The notes under the pieces are model-generated. The model was not told where the DNA came from, searched no databases, and worked only from the letters and a program-made list of their open reading frames with translations. From the NCBI GenBank assembly GCA_000226015.1, contig JH155877.1:9857-41016 (forward strand): a stretch of 31,160 nucleotides of DNA. The letters run 5' to 3'. Positions 1-12,700 of the stretch are shown here, one piece after another. Numbering within the stretch: position 1 is the stretch's first letter; each line of letters opens with the position of its first letter. Origin of the DNA: Mnemiopsis leidyi. Taxonomy: Eukaryota > Ctenophora > Tentaculata > Lobata > Bolinopsidae. Made by a program: the position numbers and the translations under genes.

Positions 1-602
1 GTTTAGAACCTTTCAAATTCAGATTACTCGTGAAGCGTTGATGTTACAGTTAAACATATTTTCTTCAACCTAATTGATACGTGATGCGACTGAAAAGTCC
101 GAACAAACTCAAAACGCCACGTTTTTTTCCTTTTCTGTCGTCATCTTTCACTCTCTCACTCTCTCAACATGCTTCAGCTCCAACTCTAGATTCAAACCCT
201 CCACTTCAGATCCAAACCTTTTCACTTAGATTATGTCGCTAAAATTTGTTACAAAAACATTCTCTTTACTCCGCATTTAGAAAATTCTATTAAATTCACT
301 CTCAGTAAATTCTCTGAATACTTCTAGAACATTATCTAAACTTTTCTGCTGGAATATAATAAATTTTCTACAATAACATATTTTCTTTAACCTTTATGTG
401 TCGATTTCCTGAAGTACAGTTATTTAAATTACAATTATCTAAACTGTACGATTATCTAAACTACAATTATCTAAACTACAATCATCCAAACTACAATTAT
501 CTAAACTACAATTATCTAAACTATAATAATATGAACAACAATCTTAACTATTATCTAAAATACAATTATATTTGAACTATTATCGAAACTGTTCTATTCC
601 AG
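1..602. other. Intron upstream of first visible spectrin exon
   Basis: AT-rich, with the 15-bp repeat at 427-530. No open frame with spectrin similarity was found, so the preceding exon is outside the window. Confidence 0.6.
427..530. repeat. 15-bp AT-rich tandem repeat
   Basis: About seven copies of a unit like ctacaattatctaaa lie in the intron before spectrin exon 1. No coding content. Confidence 0.75.
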
Positions 603-727
603 GAGAGAAGATGAAGATACTATCTGCAGCTCAACTTGGTAGCGACCTTCCCACCGCGTCTTCTTTGTTGAAGCATCACGAACTGTTTGATATGGAAGTC
701 AACAGTCACAGAGACATCGTAAAGCAG
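603..727 (+). CDS. Spectrin-like gene, exon 1 of those visible
   Basis: Acceptor ...ttccag, donor gtcggt (weak). It begins with the last two bases of a split codon, so an upstream exon exists outside the window. It encodes 41 residues with SDLPTASSLLKHHELFDMEV, a helix B start. A CRE-rich minisatellite begins 16 nt past the donor. Confidence 0.75.
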
Positions 728-3700
728 GTCGGTGGTGACTGGTGACGTCATGCGTTTTTGTGATGACGTCACGTGGTGTTGTGATGACGTCACGTGGTGT
801 TGTTATGACGTCACGTGGTGTTGTTATGACGTCACGTGGTGTTGTTATGACGTCACGTGGTGTTGTTATGACGACACGTGGTGTTGTGATGACGACACGT
901 TGTGTTGTGATGATGTCATGTTTGTTGTGTTGTGATGACGTCACGCGTGGTTTTTGGTAATATCACATGCCAGACAGATTTAAAATCAATTAAATGACAT
1001 GATTCATGAACTCATGAGGCCAACTCAATGCCATGATTCATAAACTCATGAGGTGATGTGTTGCCGTTCCAATCATCTACTTTTCCTCAGGTGTGCGATC
1101 TAGGACAGGAGCTGATAGAGAGTGATAACTTTGACAGTGACAACATGCAACTCAGAATTCAACAGGTTTGTTATTACGATTTAACAGAAAGTACTTTGAC
1201 CTGGATACTCTTAATAAAAATACTGCTGGAAGTACTCAGTAACACAGTAACACTTTTTTCATTATCAAAGTTTTTTGTTATTATTTATATAGTTCCACTA
1301 CAAAATGTTATTTGAAATCTAATTACAGTTACAAGAACACTACGAGAAGTTAGTTCAACTGTGCAAACAGCGTCAACTGCGTTTACTTGAAGTTGTAGCA
1401 TTCCAAACGGTAAGTAAAGCCTCTGTTAATTGAGATTTTACAGCATTGTATCTCAGTTAAATTATTTCGCTATAACTAAGTGCTTACTCTATTGTATTCT
1501 AGCGAACTTTTCAGGGAATCTATCCGGCCTTTTTCAGTTAGTCTGCGCTTTGTTTCAAACAAAACGCGAATTAATGAAAACGTTAGTGCGAACTCTTAGA
1601 ACGAATCATTGCGTACTTTTCATAAATCTAGATTGCATAATATGATTTTCTTCATTGATTAACTTTGCTTATCATTGTTTGTTTGAGTGAACTAAGGTCA
1701 TGGAAATGTGTCAAATCTCACGGAAGTAAGTTTACCAATAGCGCTGAATATTTTCACTCCAAATTTTACGTGTGATCAACTTAAATTCCGGTAGGATAAC
1801 TTGGCGTTACAAATATCTAAAGTCTTTTATATGTGTACTTCGCTTTGTTCATTCTAAGGTCAAAACTAATAAACGTTTCCAAGATCATGTGTTCATAATA
1901 AAAACCATAGTATAAACAGATTACAAAAATGTAAGATTATGTGTTTGGCCCACATAGCGATATACTAATATTTACTGCAGTTTATATCGGCAAATTACCG
2001 TTACAACAAATATTATACATATTGAACACCCAACAAAAGCTACAATACAGTATCGTGTCACGTGTAAACACAATGAATGTCACGTGTTTTCAACGCACCA
2101 CATGTCTACTAGTGTAAACATTGTACTGACCATGTATCCGATACATACTGACTACGATGCGTCTGCTTGTAGACTCAAACTACAATCAGCTCTTACCGTG
2201 TGTTTGGTGAGACCTGGATTTTAAAGAGCAGAATGTATGTATATGTACGTTGTTGTTGAATTATTGGGAAGTATTTATGAAATGCCTTTTTAAAGATCAG
2301 GAATAGAATTTTTAAAAAGGTTAAGTTCAAGAATAGATATCTTAAGTAAAGTAGGAAGATGTTTTACTTCATTGTGTATGTTAAAACTCGCCCGATTTTT
2401 ATAAATATTCGACACCGGATACCAAGTAAAAACTGTCAGCTGAGAGTAAACTCTTAAAACACAGTACTTTAGCATGATACTCAGGGCTTGTGACTGAGTA
2501 CAGATCTGAGCGTGCGTTAGTTTTCGTGAGGCAATGAGGTCCGCTCATGCAGTAGTAGTATATAATATGCATACACACTCCACACAGTATATGTAATGTA
2601 CATGCCAATATCACATTATCTTAGGATTGCTTGTCAATTCTTAGAATTTTTACCGGCCACCTCAGCTACATTATCACATATGTCACATCTCCATTCCTGT
2701 ATACTAGTAAGTATTACAAAAATGTACACTTTTCATGTACCAGCGGTTTTAATTGTAACTAAGATAAAATACCAAAGCACTCAGCAGTATTTATTTTGTG
2801 TCCCTACCAACATCATGATCTATTTTGATAAGAACACGTAGATTTTTCTCTAACAGTTTGTAATACCTAAGTGACACAGACGAGATTATAAACTGGCTGA
2901 GAGACTTAACAGTTTATAACTTCACAGTACCTAAGTGACACAGACGAGATTATAAACGAACTGAGAGACTTAACAGTTTATAACTTCGCAGTACCTAAGT
3001 GACACAGACGAGATTCTAAACTGGCTGAGTGACTTAACAGTTTATAACTTCGCAGTACCTAAGTGACACAGACGAGATTCTGAACTGGCTGAGTGATATG
3101 GAGAAGATAGTGCAGACAGAAGATCTGGGGAAAGACGAGGCCTCCGCTCAGCTGCTCTTGAAGAAGCACAAGGTTTGTGACATGTGATTTATTTCTGGCT
3201 TCTCAAATTGGTTCATTGGCGACGTAATGATGGCATACTTTTTCTGGAATATTTTGTTGTGAAATTTAAGTTTGCCAGGGTCAAAATATCATCCTGTACT
3301 AATTTGTTGTAACCACAACTGTAACTGTAATTGTAACTGTAACTGTAACTGTAACTGTAACTGTAACTGTAACTGTAACTGTAACTGTAACTGTAACTGT
3401 AACTGTAACTGTAACTGATACTGTTTCTGTTTCTTTATAAATTAAAGTAAACGTACAGTAATTGTTAACAGGCACTTGAAGAAGAGATAAGCGGTTACGA
3501 ACCAATGATATCGGGTCTAAAGAAGCAGCAAGATAACTTATCTAGTCAAGATCGGCTGTTGCCTGTCACCAGAGAAAGACAGGTCGGATTGCCTGATTGG
3601 TTAATTTCAATTTGGATCATGTTACCTAAATACTTACCATGGTTTTTGCGGTTTTGCACCGTCAGACAGAAACGATAAACCTGGAACTGTCACGAACTCG

Positions 3701-6700
3701 CTGACATTGCCTGTAAACTTGAGCTAGAATATAGATAAGTAAACCTGCAAAATCGTAAATTGTAAACTTGTTAACTTAAACTTTTGAAAATGTTTCCAGT
3801 CTAAACATAACACCCACCTTCAGGACTCTATAGAGAAGAAATACAGTCAGATACTACAGCTAGCCAAACAGAGAAGACAGTACCTGGTGTTTGCTTATTC
3901 CATGTTCTTGCTGTACCGGGAAGCTGGCGGAGTGAGGAGTTGGATTCAAGAAAAAGTAAGTTATTCAGTTGTTTAACACTTTTAAGAGGAGTTGGATTCA
4001 AGAAAAAGTCAGTTTATCTAAATAAATAGTTGTAGTAGTAGTTTAACACCTTAGTTGACACCTTTTTGTGGAGTTGTTATTAGTAGTTTTACACTTTTGT
4101 AAGTAAAAGTAATTTTTGTTGTTTAACACTTTTTGAGGATTTGAATTTACGAAAAAGTGTTTAACGCTTTTTTGAGGAGTTTGTTTCGATAAAAAGTGAG
4201 TTGTTCAGATTTCTAACGCCTTTTTAAGGAGTTTGATAAAAAATAGTGGGCTGATCAGTTGTTTGACACCTTTTTAAACATCAGAATTAATTTGAAACCA
4301 GAAATCTTAAATATTTCTCATTTTTGCACGCGGACAGATCATACATTAGGTATTTGTGGTTTTGTAGTTTTTAGTTTGGTAGTTTTGTACACACTACACA
4401 GTTTTACGTGAATGTTCAACCCTTATAAATGCATGCTTATAGAGAGTGTAATAAAGATATTTGACCATATCAGGCAAGGTACTAAGGTTTAAGGTAGCAA
4501 ACCAATACCGTGTCCCTGTTATAGCTACTTCAATTTTGACGGCTGAAGGATTATATGTGGTCAAGACTCAAGATTGTGTGCCCTTTTGGCCTCGGATTAC
4601 AAAATTCGATTTTCTTAGATTGTTGTTCCGCTTGGCTGAGTTTCCCCGCGGATAAACGCTTCTGAATGGAACGCGCGGACTATGTTTTGTTGGTCTCTCG
4701 GATTGTTGATGGTGAAATTTGAAATTAAAATTGCACGCGCCGCGCAATTTGGCGCGCTTTGTTATTACTTCAGGTTTGCTTGATCGAATTCTTGCCGATA
4801 CATACATGCTTAAAGTATCGATAAGCACTTAAATGTTGAAGATTAAAAATAGATACTATCTTATTTGATACTGAGTAGGATATCACAACATTTTGTCCTT
4901 TTCAGGAAGCGCTGCTCTGTACGATAAAAGCCCCCGAGGAGTATGCAGATGCAGATGTCGTCGAGAGGAGATTCGAATCATTCCTTCCGGTGAGCTTCAC
5001 GGAAATTTTAATCAAGGCACCCTGTTAATGAGAAAGTGAGCTGCATGAACCCGCACAATCCCGGAATCAAGATAACGGGCCAGATCACTGATTGAGAAAA
5101 TTTACCTCGTACCTAATTCTCGATGAATTACGTAATCCCTTAACTCCTGGTTACTGGTTCACTCATTATTTTTCATCGCAGGAGGGATTAGGCATGCTAA
5201 AAATTCGGTACTGTCCCTCAAGTGGTATTAAGATTGTTTTAAATTTCTAAATGTGCACCTTTAGTCACATAATCCTACAGGAGTTAGAAACATACGAATA
5301 TAGAATTGAAGAAGTAACCGATCTTGGACAACAGCTGATCAGCAAAGCTCATCCTAAGTCAGAAGAAATAGAGGACATTATCAGAGGTAAGAGTTGTACC
5401 GGGGAATTTGTTTTTAACAGCCACTGGGTACTTGAAAACTGGGGGCAACCTGATTCCGTTGAAAAAGCTCATTTTGCAGAAGTCAAATTAGGGCAATCTG
5501 AGAAATCTGGTTCCCCAAATCTGAAAATCTTAACTCGTGCCCTTAGAAATTAATGGCGGTCGATTATCTGCAGAGAATTAGTTGTCAAATCAGGATATAT
5601 GACGGTTGATATGGTATATAATATGCTAATATCTCAGAGATTGCAAGGCTGTGGGACGTGCTGAACGACCACGTGGAAGACAAGCGTATTGAACTTATCA
5701 GCACTATCAGTCTTCAGCAGTTCAAGAACAGTATACAGTACTGTGTGGTGAGGAACTTACTTAGTTAGACACTCTTTTTCTTATAAAGAAAATATACAAA
5801 AAAGCAAACATCATTGTCGATGCTTTATCTTTTAAAGATAAATAAGATGCTTAGTGACATTTTATTCTTGAATTGAGGAGGATGTATTATTTTGATTAAA
5901 AAACATGAAATCTAATCATTGATTTTTCAGAACTGGATTAACTGCAAAGCCAAAGCGCTGCTAGCAATCCAGTCTGGGGACGTCACTAACATTGAGACGA
6001 AAATCAGAACAGTTGATCTTATTGAGAAAGAGCTCTTACTTCTTCAAGACAAGGTCAACATTTTCTCTCTTTACAAAGCTTTAAATTACAACCGCGATGT
6101 TGCATAATTGTAGTAAAGTTAAGTTTTGCAAAAGAAAAGGGTGGTGACTGGTGCATGACTTATTGATGCCTCTCTGTTCTAAGATTATCTGACAATTGTA
6201 AGAAAATCTAAAAGTTAATGCTGCTCTTAGTTCTGTAAAGATTTAATCGATTAAGGCGGTTTCTATAAAGATGCTTTACAATCTCTTAAGTTACTTTGAT
6301 TCAATCGCCCGACTTGGATAATTATTAAGTATTTTTATTGCCAAAGACTGTCTTGAAAAATATAAAAATCTAAAGGTCTAAAAATAAGCAGCGCGCCATA
6401 TCAATATTATTTAGAGAGCTCAAGCAGAGGACGGAAGTCTTGCATTCGTAGACATTGAAACAACTCCATGTTCATTCTACTTCCACATTCACTTTCGCTT
6501 TCACTTTCACTTCTTACAATCTGACTATCACTCTGTCAGGTCGGACAACTAAACAACGAGGTGGACAAACACAACCGTCTAACTCCTGAAGAGAGACAGG
6601 AAATATCGGAGAGCGTGCAGAAAGTCAGCCAGCAGTGGGATGAGCTGAACAACCTGCTTGATGGTAGGCTAATGTAGCAAGTGTAGCACAGAAAAATACT

Positions 6701-9700
6701 GTTGCGACCTGAGATGTAGCAACGATAAATGTAGCACCTGTGGTTACCATAGCAATTGCGTAAAAAAGTTTGATTGACCTGGCACTTGGCGGATGGTTTG
6801 TCAATGTAGTAAGTATAGTAAATTCGAATACAATAGCAACCACTCAATTGGGTCGTGGTAACACCAGCGAGGGTAGATTAACATGGCACCTAAAAACCTC
6901 CCCTCTCACGAAAAAACCTCTTCAACAGAGAAAAAGAACCAGCTGGAGAACACGAGTAAACTGAGAACGTACATTACAGACCTGGACAGTTTTCTTCTTT
7001 GGCAAGACGAGATTCTCACACAGGTTTATAGTAGTTAGCTGTTGTTTTAGAAATACTACTTAACTAGCCTGAAATAATGTGTGTTTACGTGTATATCACG
7101 TGCATATCACGTGCATATCACGTGCATATAGCACGTGTTAAGATTAATCCTATATCCTCAGGTGGAGTCTCGAGAGCTTGACGTTGGAATAGCACGTGTA
7201 GATCTGCTTATAAAACATCACAACGATACACGTGCAGAAATAGACACTTTCAAACCTAAATATCAGACCTTACTGGATGACGGTAAGATGAAATGTTGGT
7301 GTACAATGTTTCTCGCGACGTACGTGCACCCTGTTTCACGCAACGCACGTGCACAAATTGGACGTGTCGTGCAACCCAACTTGAGAATGTATCTCTTATT
7401 ATCAATAGTGTTTTAAACCTTTTTGGGCAATTTTTTGCGTGCTGAATTGTCAGCCCAGAAAACCAAACGCTTTACCAAATCATTTTGGTCTGGTACGATT
7501 TTTTTCCTGTGGGCCGGTTTCTTGACCTGTTCTTGAAATGTTAGACATAAAATATAAAATAAACATAAAATATTTAATAATGTTCAATTAGATATTCAAT
7601 ATTAATAATATCTAAATATTTCTTATCTTCTAATTAAATACTAACGATTATCTGGACCAGGAAAAGAGCTGTCACGTGACCACGTCAGTGGTTCACCTCC
7701 CCTAGGAGACAAACTGTCTAGTCTGACCGACAAGTGGGAGAACATTGAACAGAACTGGGATGGTAGGGCCAAACTTCTGAACCAGTGCAGGTTTGCGAAG
7801 GAGACGCGAGAATAGAGTAATTTTATTTTGCGGAGGAGACGTGAGAATAGATTAATTTTATTTAGGGGAGTATACTGAGGAGAATAAAGTAGAAGCTATG
7901 AACTCTGGTGTTTATTAGACAAGAGTTATTAATTAGGGACAAGAGTTGACAGTTTCTTCCTGTTGGTATACCGAGACATATAATCGTAAGAATTTTGTTT
8001 TTGAGTATGATGATGAGATGGAATTATCTTTGAAAAAGTATCCGTTTGAGTTACTTCAACCCAACCCCCTTTGATTTTGAGAGAACTGCTATGTAAAAAT
8101 GTTCTATTATGGTTCCAAAATGACGTAAACTATTTTCAGAGCATTGCAGATGTTCAAGCGGGATGTAAGACTAGCTGAAAATACTTTAAACAAGCAGGAT
8201 GAGATTATATCTCAGATGAAGGTGGTTAACTGTTTGCCAATCAATTTATTTATCTTAATTAGCCGATACTTTGCAGACTGGACATGATGGGATATTTATG
8301 AGTTTAAACGTATGACTTTGTACACATTTCATCCATTACAAGCCATCCAAAAATCTACTAAAATACATAAGCCTAAATTTCTTACAACCATCTAAACGAA
8401 ACTAGATTAATCAATATTAATTATTCCCTTGTTATAGCTTACTCTGCCTTCCTACCCTGTCTCTCATACTCCCCCTTCCTCCCAGTCGCCCGAACACTCT
8501 CCCGAAGTGCGGATAAAGAAACTCAACACGTTCGAGAAGTTGACAGTTCTAGCTGAAACCAAGCTGGACACTTTGAAAGTAACAGCTAAGACTCTTATTG
8601 AGGACGACCATTACGCCAGTGAAGAGATAAGAGAAATCATGAACTCGTTGCAGTCTCGGTACGTGATTTCGGGTTTTTTGGTTACAGGCTAAACATACTC
8701 ACAAGTCTCAGGACCGTTGTGTCTTATTCAAATGCTTTTCTTTTTGTAACAAGTAGGGAAATCTAATATGATTTTTTGTTACTTGTCTCTTTCTGCTGTT
8801 GTTGTTTGTGCTCTATAGCATCAGAGGTTTAAATCACCTCATAGAGTTCATAATAACGATTTGTATAGTACCCGGGCTTCATATAAAATGTTTCATTAAA
8901 CCAATTTACAGTTTCGCTAAGCTAAACTGTTTCTCAAGATACGGGTACGTAGCATGTCATATTCATGACGTCATGAATCAATTCACATCATATCTATGAC
9001 ATAATCGTCTGAAGTATACGTTCAAAAAATCTAAAATAGCTTATTGCAATGATTACTAATTGTACTCTTTTTTCCCTTCAAAACATAACGAATAGTTAAG
9101 GTCCCCTGTAAGAATATTGATAATTGATAATCCCACAAGTTTACATGATGGATTATCTTTTCTTAATACTAACCCATCACCGTATGAAGTAAACCCTGAT
9201 TTGTTTCTTATGCGTTTTTCTACTTTACTCGTCATGTAGCCCTGTATTTGGTGGAATGTTCGTGTATTGATAAAAAATGTACAATTTGTTTGATGACTGA
9301 ATTTATGCACGTTTTTAAGCTAATAAAATATTAGTCACTGGAATTAAGATAGCTGGACACTGTAATGCCTGTATCTTGTTTCTGTTTTTCCTTTGGTTGA
9401 ATGCATTATCCATATGTATCACGCACAATCTATGTTGCATTTGGTGGAAATAAGGATAGAACACCTTAATTCTAATCAGCATGTTTGTAGTGATATTATT
9501 AAAATGTTGCCATGGTTACGAACCCCCCTCCATTACCTAGCTTTACTGCTTGGACAACGAAGCAGCTTTCTGCACTGGCCTATCCAAATTACCCTTCACT
9601 TAAACATCCTTTTCCTGCAGACACGCAGAGAATCTAGCCAGTGCAGAAGAAGCAGAGGACGCTATAAAGGAAGCAAAACGACTTCAGAAGTTCCTGGATG

Positions 9701-12700
9701 ACAGTGGCGAGCTGACGCAGTGGCTCAAGGAAAATGGTGAGGACAATAAAGAAGGTTTCTCCTTGTAAACCTTTTTCTGGTGTCACAGTGCTTTTACTTA
9801 GTCTGTTAATCCCGTGCATGTGCACGTGTGCACGTGTGAAGTCTGCATGTGTGCACGTGTGCAAGTGTTTGTCGATTGATTCTTCACCCAGACTTCAAGA
9901 TCGTATTTTCACTCACATTCCCCCAGCTGATTCTCTAGGAGAGGAAAGTCTGCGGGATCCTGGCACTTACCCCGCGCTGATGAAACGACACGACGCGCTG
10001 CGCAGCGAGCTGACCAACAACGAGCCTCATCTAGAGAAGATCAAGGCCGAGGGTGAGATTTAGAGTTGAGAATTTACAGACCGCCTGGCCCCTTTCGACC
10101 CGTCCCTTTTCTTTCCATTGGGACTTACGGTTTAACTGTCGTTGTTTTTATAGAGAAAGGTATTTTCAGAGCGGTTACAATTTACAAATCTTTCATTTCA
10201 AGTGATAGCGACATCGGTTGGCGGCATTCTACATAACTTCTTATAAGTTAATAGCTGTCACATTTTACAATTAGCCTGTGACCGCTCAAAAAGTCCTCTC
10301 AAAACTTGCGACCCCTCAGAAATACCCCTAAAAATATGTGACTCTTCAAGAATACTTTTATCTATTGACTTGTTCATGAGCATTAAATAACTTTATTTGA
10401 CATTAGGAGCAGACATAAACGACATCACAGAAAACCCCATGGTCATGTCAAATATTGAGGAATTGCAGAAAGCTTGGGATGATTTGAACGACTTGCTGGA
10501 GGAAAAAGAAAAAGAACTTGAGGTAAATTAACATGCATTTTCTATCTTGGTTATTGGCTTCGATGCTTTGTATTTTTTGTGTTTGCTTTGTCAATAAATG
10601 TTTGGATTTAAAAATACATGTTCAAAATATCATTCTCTAATTTTGTGTCACTATAATGCTCACATTTTCCCTCTATATATTTGTACGATCCAAATGTGTA
10701 TCCAAATATTGACGATCTACCCAATATTCCCTCTCCAGAAAGCAGAAAAAGCACGAAAAGCAGAAGAAAAGTTACAGGACCTGAAAGTGCTGGTAGCGGA
10801 CTTAGACGCAGCTCTAGCTAGCCCGGACTCGGGAGCAGACCCTAGCAGTGCTAAACAGATAGCTAAGAAATACGATGTTAGTTTGTCATGTGGTTGTAAT
10901 GGTCAGGTGGAATGGGCACAATGTTTGCTCAAATTTACCTAGTTCTTCAAGCCGTTGTACAAGATTTCCAATTGGAATTTTCTTCACAACTGAGGTTCTC
11001 GGAAAACTTACCAGTTGGCCAAGAACGACTGGTTTAGTCAGTCACTAAGTAAACAACCCACCAGATGATAGCAGAAGAGTTGGACGGACTGGATCTGATC
11101 TGTGAGGAAATACCTGAAGTCGAGGCTGACAGTGGAGAATCAGTCAACGCTCAGAAGGATGATATCAAATCCAGGTGCCTTGTTAGCTGATTGGAATGGA
11201 ATGTGGGGGGGTGTCTAACTGTTATGTTTACAGTGTATTACTAGTTTATTTTACATCCAAGTTGGAATTATTATAACTGGCATAAAAATTATTAACAAAG
11301 ACGGCCTAACAGTGCTTTTTCGCTTGATTTAGGTAAAATTGGATAAGTTGAGGATTCTTCAGGAAGGCCCCTTAGTAACGGTACCTCAGATCTAGAAGTC
11401 AGGAACCCAAGTACCTTAACTAACAGACTTGTTTCCAGGTTCGCTGCTTTACAAGTTCCTCTAGAAAAGAAGAAGAAGAAAGTAGACGAGAAGGAGAATC
11501 TGAGAGAGTTCAACAAATTAGCTGGAGACGAGGAGCAGTACTTGAAGGAGAAACAGATCGCACTTGATAACAACAACCTGGGTTTGTAACTAGTTGTGTG
11601 TCAACATATATAAGTGTGCTAGTTGAAGTTTAGTGGCTTTCAGTTTGTCACTAGATGGGTGTCGGTACTTGTGTTGTTGAAGTTTAGTGGCTTTCAGCAG
11701 CTCTTGTAGGAAACCTTTTTTGGTATTTGATAGATATCTTGATCTGCAATTTCGAATCTCCCATTTACAATAACACACTCTGGGTATGATTAGACAGTGT
11801 ATAACCAAGATGCTCTATATCCAGGACAAACTCTGATGGAAGCGGAGATGCTCCTCTCAAAACACCAGGCTTTTGTTGGAGATCTGGAAAAACACACCCC
11901 TACCTTCCAAGCTACTATGGACTACGGAAAAGAACTCCAAAATGCGGACCACTACGGATCCAACATAATAGAGGCGAGGTAGGTTATTTAGGTATAATAG
12001 AAATACTTTCTGTACGTTCTGACATTATGGGATGATAACAGTTTTGTTTTGCTAGCCTTAGCAATTTTTCTGAAACATCCAACAGGCATGTCATGGGGGG
12101 GGGGGTGTCAAGAATTTAACCAAGAAACTTTTGCGACATGGTCAACCCGACTTTCGCTTCAGGTTAAAGCAGCTCAAAGCTCAATGGGACGATATATTAC
12201 AGAAATCTGAAGCCAGAAACAAAGATTTGGAGGAGAACAACCTCACACAGAAAGTAAGCTTCTCCGTGCTGACACAAACTGTGGATTTACCTTATTTTTA
12301 GCTGTTCTTTTCGCAATTTCATCACGGTTATGTGAAAATAAACTAGCTACCAATTAAAAGATTTAATTAAAGTTTCCTACCAACCTGCTGTTTGCTTGAT
12401 TTTTGGGAATAATTTAAAAATAAACTAGCATTATTTACAAGCTACAATTTACTGAACAACTACTCTCTCCAGTTCTACTTCGAGTGCACGGAAGCTGAGT
12501 CGTACCTGAAGGAGATAGCACATCTGATAACAACAGATACGCCAGCTGATGAGGCCAGCGCGGAGACCATGCTCACCAAACACAAAACTGTACAGGTTTG
12601 TGTAGATGGCGGTCAATTTAGGGATGTGGTTATTTTTGTTGTCAATAATTTTTCCTGCGAATTTTCATAATTCCATTTTTACGGATTTGGATCACCGATT

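Noticed and set aside
699-960. Repetitive open frames on both strands
   Set aside because: Produced by the 21-bp minisatellite, whose length is a multiple of three.
3299-3505. Val-Thr repeat protein on the minus strand
   Set aside because: By-product of the CTGTAA microsatellite.
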